DNA of 64,000 bases from Podocnemis expansa (lineage: Eukaryota > Chordata > Testudines > Podocnemididae): positions 21,268,645 to 21,332,644 of the forward strand of contig ML682013.1 in assembly GCA_007922195.1 (NCBI GenBank), read 5' to 3'. The notes below the pieces were generated by a model. That model did no database searches and was not told where the DNA came from. It was given only the letters and a program-made list of their open reading frames with translations. The translations under genes and the position numbers were made by a program. Positions 60,834 to 64,000 of the stretch are shown piece by piece; the stretch's first letter is position 1, and each line of letters begins with the position of its first letter.

Positions 60834-61168
60834 AGGACATTCAAATTATGGAACATATTTAACTTTACTCTACAGTTTGGCCTCCACTTGATATGAGTGC
60901 AACCTCAATTTGTGTTCTACTAAATCTGGAGGTAAGACTTGAAAACGAAGATCCTTAAGTCTATTACTCACTGGTGTGGCCCCTCATTGACAGTTTCACT
61001 TAGAGTTCTATCCATTTGCTCCAAAACAACTCTGATAATCATCCCTAGACAAAACCAAAGTCAGACTGCCTTTTACTTTGAAACAAACACTTAAGATTGC
61101 CTTTCCACAAAATTCAGAAAAGATTGCATTTCCCCTTATACTTTGGGGTTTTTGTTTTCTTTCTTTAG

Positions 61169-61293
61169 GTGAAATGAGGAATGATTTATACATCACTATA
61201 GAAAGAGGAGAATTTGAAAAAGGAGGGAAGAGTGTGGCCAGAAACGTGGAGGTGATGATGCACATTGTGGACAGTGGTGGCCAAATTTTAAAG
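61169..61293 (+). CDS. DOCK4: DOCK4 internal coding exon (start of DHR-1/C2 domain)
   Basis: Second DOCK4 exon in the window, 125 bp. The acceptor is a T-rich tract ending ctttag and the donor is gtacta. The first two bases complete the split Gly codon from the exon ending at 32248, giving MPG followed by EMRNDLYITIERGEFEKGG and KSVARNVEV. This is the first strand region of DHR-1, the C2-like module that binds PtdIns(3,4,5)P3 and targets DOCK proteins to membranes. The exon ends on a codon boundary (..QILK), so the next intron is phase 0. There are no stops or frameshifts. The preceding intron is 28.9 kb and filled with mobile elements; the following one is only 959 bp. Confidence 0.92.
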
Positions 61294-62252
61294 GTACTAT
61301 TTTGACCCTAACTGTAAAGAATATTGTTAGAAAGTGAAGGTTTGTATCTGGTGCAGATGCTGAGAAAAATATTGTTAATTTAAACTGTTAACTGTTTTTT
61401 TTCTCAAAATCCTTTTATTCCTGAGCAGCATTGACTTGTTGTATTACTCTTTACCTGGATGTCCTATTAATAGGACATATTGCTATTGCTCTGTAAAAAA
61501 GGGTAAACCTCACACATGTAATAACATTGAGTGAAGCTCAGAGCATTGCAGACTGTCCATTGCTGTAGTACCTGCTAGCTGCTCTAGAGCAGTGGTTCTC
61601 AGCCTTTTGCAGGTTATAACATACTTGGCGGTGTGCACACCCCTACAGGACATACCAGCCCGGCCCCTGGCTCTCCATGACACACTTACCACAAGTGTGG
61701 GGCAACACAATAATGTGTCCGGATGCAGTGGTTGAGAACCTCTGCTCTAGAGGAAAGTAGAAATCACCAGCATGTCTTGAAACACAGCACTCCTTTCCTC
61801 TTCCAGAGTTGATGGCCGGCTCTTGCTATTAGCATGCTCGCAGTCACCACTTACATGAAATTTCCAAAACAATTCCCTATGTTATATGTAAAAAAAGAGA
61901 AAAGGATCATGGGCACAAAGAGAGGAAGAGTGCCTTCCAGCTTACTGATGGTAGTTTATATTACCCATACATTGTGAGCAGCCAACACAGAGACTGGAAA
62001 AATACAAATCAGCCTGCCATTCTTCTATCCTACAGGACCACAAGGCAATTCAAACAGTGTGGCAATAACTGTTGGGATACCTGATTGCATTCCTAATGCA
62101 CACAGAGATTACAAGAAATATTACAATATTACAAGAAAGAATAAGTTTATTTTAGATTATGCTGAAGATCTTGGACCCTGGAGAATACCAGTTTCATGTC
62201 ACTTTAAAGTTAATCTGTCTTTAAACTTTTAACCCAGTTTTTTTTTTTATAG
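61294..62252 (+). other. DOCK4 intron, 959 bp (phase 0)
   Basis: Short intron between the two DHR-1 exons, gtacta donor to T-rich acceptor (tatag). It contains one 155-bp hAT-type element at 61590-61744. The remainder is ordinary AT-rich intronic DNA. Confidence 0.93.
61590..61744. mobile_element. Miniature hAT element, 155 bp, perfect target duplication
   Basis: ctctagag at 61582-61589 and 61745-61752 flanks ends cagtggttctcagcc and ggttgagaacctctg (inverse cagaggttctcaacc). Lies in the 959-bp DOCK4 intron. Confidence 0.92.
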
Positions 62253-62415
62253 GATTTTATCTCCTTTGGCTCTGGAGAGCCGCCAGCTAGCAAGTTCCAT
62301 TCCTTCGTGCTTTATCACAACAACAGTCCCAGATGGGCTGAGCTGCTGAAACTTCCTATTCCTGTGGATAAATTCAGGGGAGCACACATCCGCTTTGAAT
62401 TCCGGCATTGTTCTA
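62253..62415 (+). CDS. DOCK4: DOCK4 internal coding exon (DHR-1/C2 domain, middle)
   Basis: Third DOCK4 exon, 163 bp, preceded by a long T tract ending tatag and followed by the donor gtaagc. It enters in phase 0 and leaves after one base of a codon. It encodes DFISFGSGEPPASKFHSF, then VLYHNNSPRWAELLKLPIPV and DKFRGAHIRFEFRHCS, the core strands of DHR-1. The motif YHNNSPRW followed by KLPIPVDKFRG is strongly conserved in DOCK3/4, and an R/H-rich end of this type (FEFRHCS) precedes the next exon in relatives. Exons 61169-61293 and 62253-62415 total 288 bp, a multiple of three. The reading frame is intact, consistent with a functional gene. Confidence 0.92.
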
Positions 62416-64000
62416 GTAAGCATCATCCATGATTGATTACAATGCTTTGTTATGTTGCATTAAGCATTTTGAATTTGATAACATTTAAACTGCAGAAAGA
62501 CATGGGGTAACTTTTCTTTACCCATACAGCCTCATGACAGCTTTTCAAGTTTTGCAGTCTATTGTGGTGAAACAGGAAGAAAATATCCTATTTAAATTGC
62601 TTTGGTACAATCTAAATGACATAAGAAACTGACCTAATTTTATTAAATAGAAAAAGGCAACATGAAGGGCGGAAGTTTGAACACAAATTAGGAAATACAA
62701 AATACAGTCTCAGAACTAATTTGGCTAATTGCAAAATGGTATCAATTCACTTATATATATAGAGAGAGAGAGAGCGCAGTCTAACCCAGTAACAGTACAT
62801 ATCCAGTAGTGTAGCCAAGATAATATTACTGGAAATGGACATTTTACTGATTTCCTAGTTTAACTAAATTCTAGAAATACTTGTATATCTTAAAAGTAGT
62901 TTTGACTGAAATGCTGTCAGCTTGCAATGAGTTTTAATGCATATATATAATATGTATTTGAAACTGAGGTGTCTTAGACCACAGCATTGAGTGCACTCGA
63001 GTCAGACCGCAGTGGTGAATGAAAGAGCAACAAATATGATCAAAAGAAGGTGAAAGACAAAAGAATCTTGACACTTCACCAAAAAGGCTGATTAAGCTAT
63101 TTGTACAAACAGAAGTGCTCATCCTGTCAGTAAAAGGAAACCATTTAAAGAAAGCCATGTACATGAAAACTGATTAAACCAATGGAAAATACACTAGGCA
63201 TTTGTGTGATTACAGAAAAGATGGGGAATCCAGAGAGCTATTAGTTGCATTGGGGAACAATCTCCAGGTAGTTTAGTGTGGGGAGAGAGGGAGCTATCCT
63301 TTAGGTCAAGAATAAGCCAAATGTTGGTAATAAATGTAGTAAGTAAGTCTTTGCTGAGTAGCCTGAAGTATACATCACAATAGGTATTCAAACCTTGCAA
63401 GGCAGCACAGCACACTCTGTTAGAGTGCTATCTTCCTTGTGAACAGAAGAATTGTGGTCTTTGAAGCAGCCACAGACTGTTGCCAACCACCAACTATTTT
63501 CACACACACACTCCTGGCTCAAGAGCCACAGTTCTAACTGCAAACACAGGGCAACTCACCTCCTACTATCAATCCTCCCTCTCAGATGGGTCACTTCTTC
63601 CCCTTCCCTTCCTCCTTTTCTGTGAGCCTTTGTAGGTCCTGCATAATGAGCCCACCAGCTGCTTCCTTTTAGCTCACTTCCTGCAGGCTTACTCAGCTGG
63701 CTCCAATCTCCTGTTAAATAGGACTTCACTGGCAAAAGGTTGGGTTAGCGTTAAGTTTTCAGCCAGCACCCTGTACAGAAGGTGGTTGACTGCAGTTGTA
63801 ATTTTTTAGGGGGGTACTTCTTTCACAGCAGGGGATGCTTCTTTAAGGGAATTCCCCTGGGATAGGGACAAGAAAATCCTTAAAAATTTAGCTAGATTGG
63901 CCTCATAACTCCAAGAAGAGATGGGAGACTGCTAAGGATAGGAGGACTTTTGGACCCAGGCTTCTTCATGGACTCATGGGTTTATGCCATAGAGGAGTCA
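62416..64000 (+). other. DOCK4 intron, 5' part
   Basis: Begins with the donor gtaagc after the third exon and runs off the window. It holds a TA/GA microsatellite near 62752-62775. From about 63420 there is C/T-rich sequence that may be repeat-derived but has no diagnostic ends. No further exon is recognisable. Confidence 0.85.
62752..62775. repeat. TA/GA microsatellite
   Basis: tatatatatagagagagaga in intron after the third exon. Confidence 0.85.

Larger units (their letters stand above)
32249..61168 (+). other. DOCK4 intron, 28.9 kb (phase 1)
   Basis: Complete intron, gtaggt to ctttag, between two in-phase DOCK4 exons. A large share of it is recognisable mobile-element sequence, listed separately. 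Intervals with nothing I can name: 32320-33140, 34400-35890, 37025-38310, 41470-41960, 42035-42680, 42965-43890, 44000-44520, 48245-48520, 49100-50600, 51100-52890, 54355-55160 and 55930-57060. These are AT-rich with no convincing exon, RNA gene or array. No antisense gene was found. Confidence 0.88.

Noticed and set aside
1..64000. CRISPR arrays, operons, prophage or toxin-antitoxin type systems
   Set aside because: The window is vertebrate intronic DNA; the tandem arrays present are minisatellites inside transposons, with no spacer-repeat pattern.
1..64000. tRNA, rRNA or microRNA genes
   Set aside because: No complete tRNA or rRNA was recognised; the only tRNA-like sequence is the degenerate SINE head at about 13672. 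The foldback at 29836 is a dispersed repeat, and hairpin expression cannot be judged from sequence alone.

Overview
This is a vertebrate genomic window with no prokaryotic features. Three short coding exons with canonical splice junctions, all on the + strand, encode consecutive pieces of a DOCK-family protein and match DOCK4 best (start of the DHR-1/C2 domain). Everything else is intron: the 3' part of an intron (1-32122), a 28.9-kb intron (32249-61168), a 959-bp intron (61294-62252) and the start of another (62416-64000). The repeats point to a sauropsid, most likely a turtle: many CR1 LINE pieces on both strands, a DIRS-type tyrosine-recombinase retroelement, RLE-type LINEs of the R4/Dong kind, Penelope-like elements with a recurring 3' tail, a MIR-type SINE and many small hAT-like and 'GTCTACACT' MITE elements. 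The species call is inference from repeat content.

Layout. 1-2.6 kb: unassigned intron with one MITE. 2.6-12.4 kb: a decayed but nearly complete DIRS element (gag-like region, RT, RNase H, YR, terminal repeats), split near 6.1-10.24 kb by two R4/Dong-type LINE copies pointing away from each other, each bordered by (TA)n. 12.4-32 kb: ancient SINE and CR1 pieces, MITEs, a Penelope remnant with GIY-YIG residues, a 1.14-kb hAT carrying a minisatellite, and a 60-bp tandem array. 32.12 kb: DOCK4 exon A. 33-44 kb: two members of a hAT family with 8-bp target duplications, several Penelope tails (two as inverted pairs), CR1 and possible LTR sequence. 44.5-48.2 kb: a long reverse CR1 interrupted by a 5'-truncated Penelope element and by a 149-bp AT-rich insertion. 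48.5-56 kb: further TIR elements, two of them hosting nested elements. 57-60.1 kb: a reverse endonuclease/RT LINE fossil. 61.2 and 62.3 kb: DOCK4 exons B and C.

I see no complete gene, RNA gene, CRISPR array or coordinated multi-gene system. The most notable non-gene signals are (i) a GC-rich non-autonomous hAT family with four copies, three of which carry an 11-bp-spaced array resembling p53 half-sites; (ii) paired R4/Dong copies at TA microsatellites whose endonuclease domains share the same apparent loss of a catalytic Asp; and (iii) Penelope 3' tails occurring alone or as inverted pairs. Family names rest on protein and repeat motifs recognised by eye; no database search was run.
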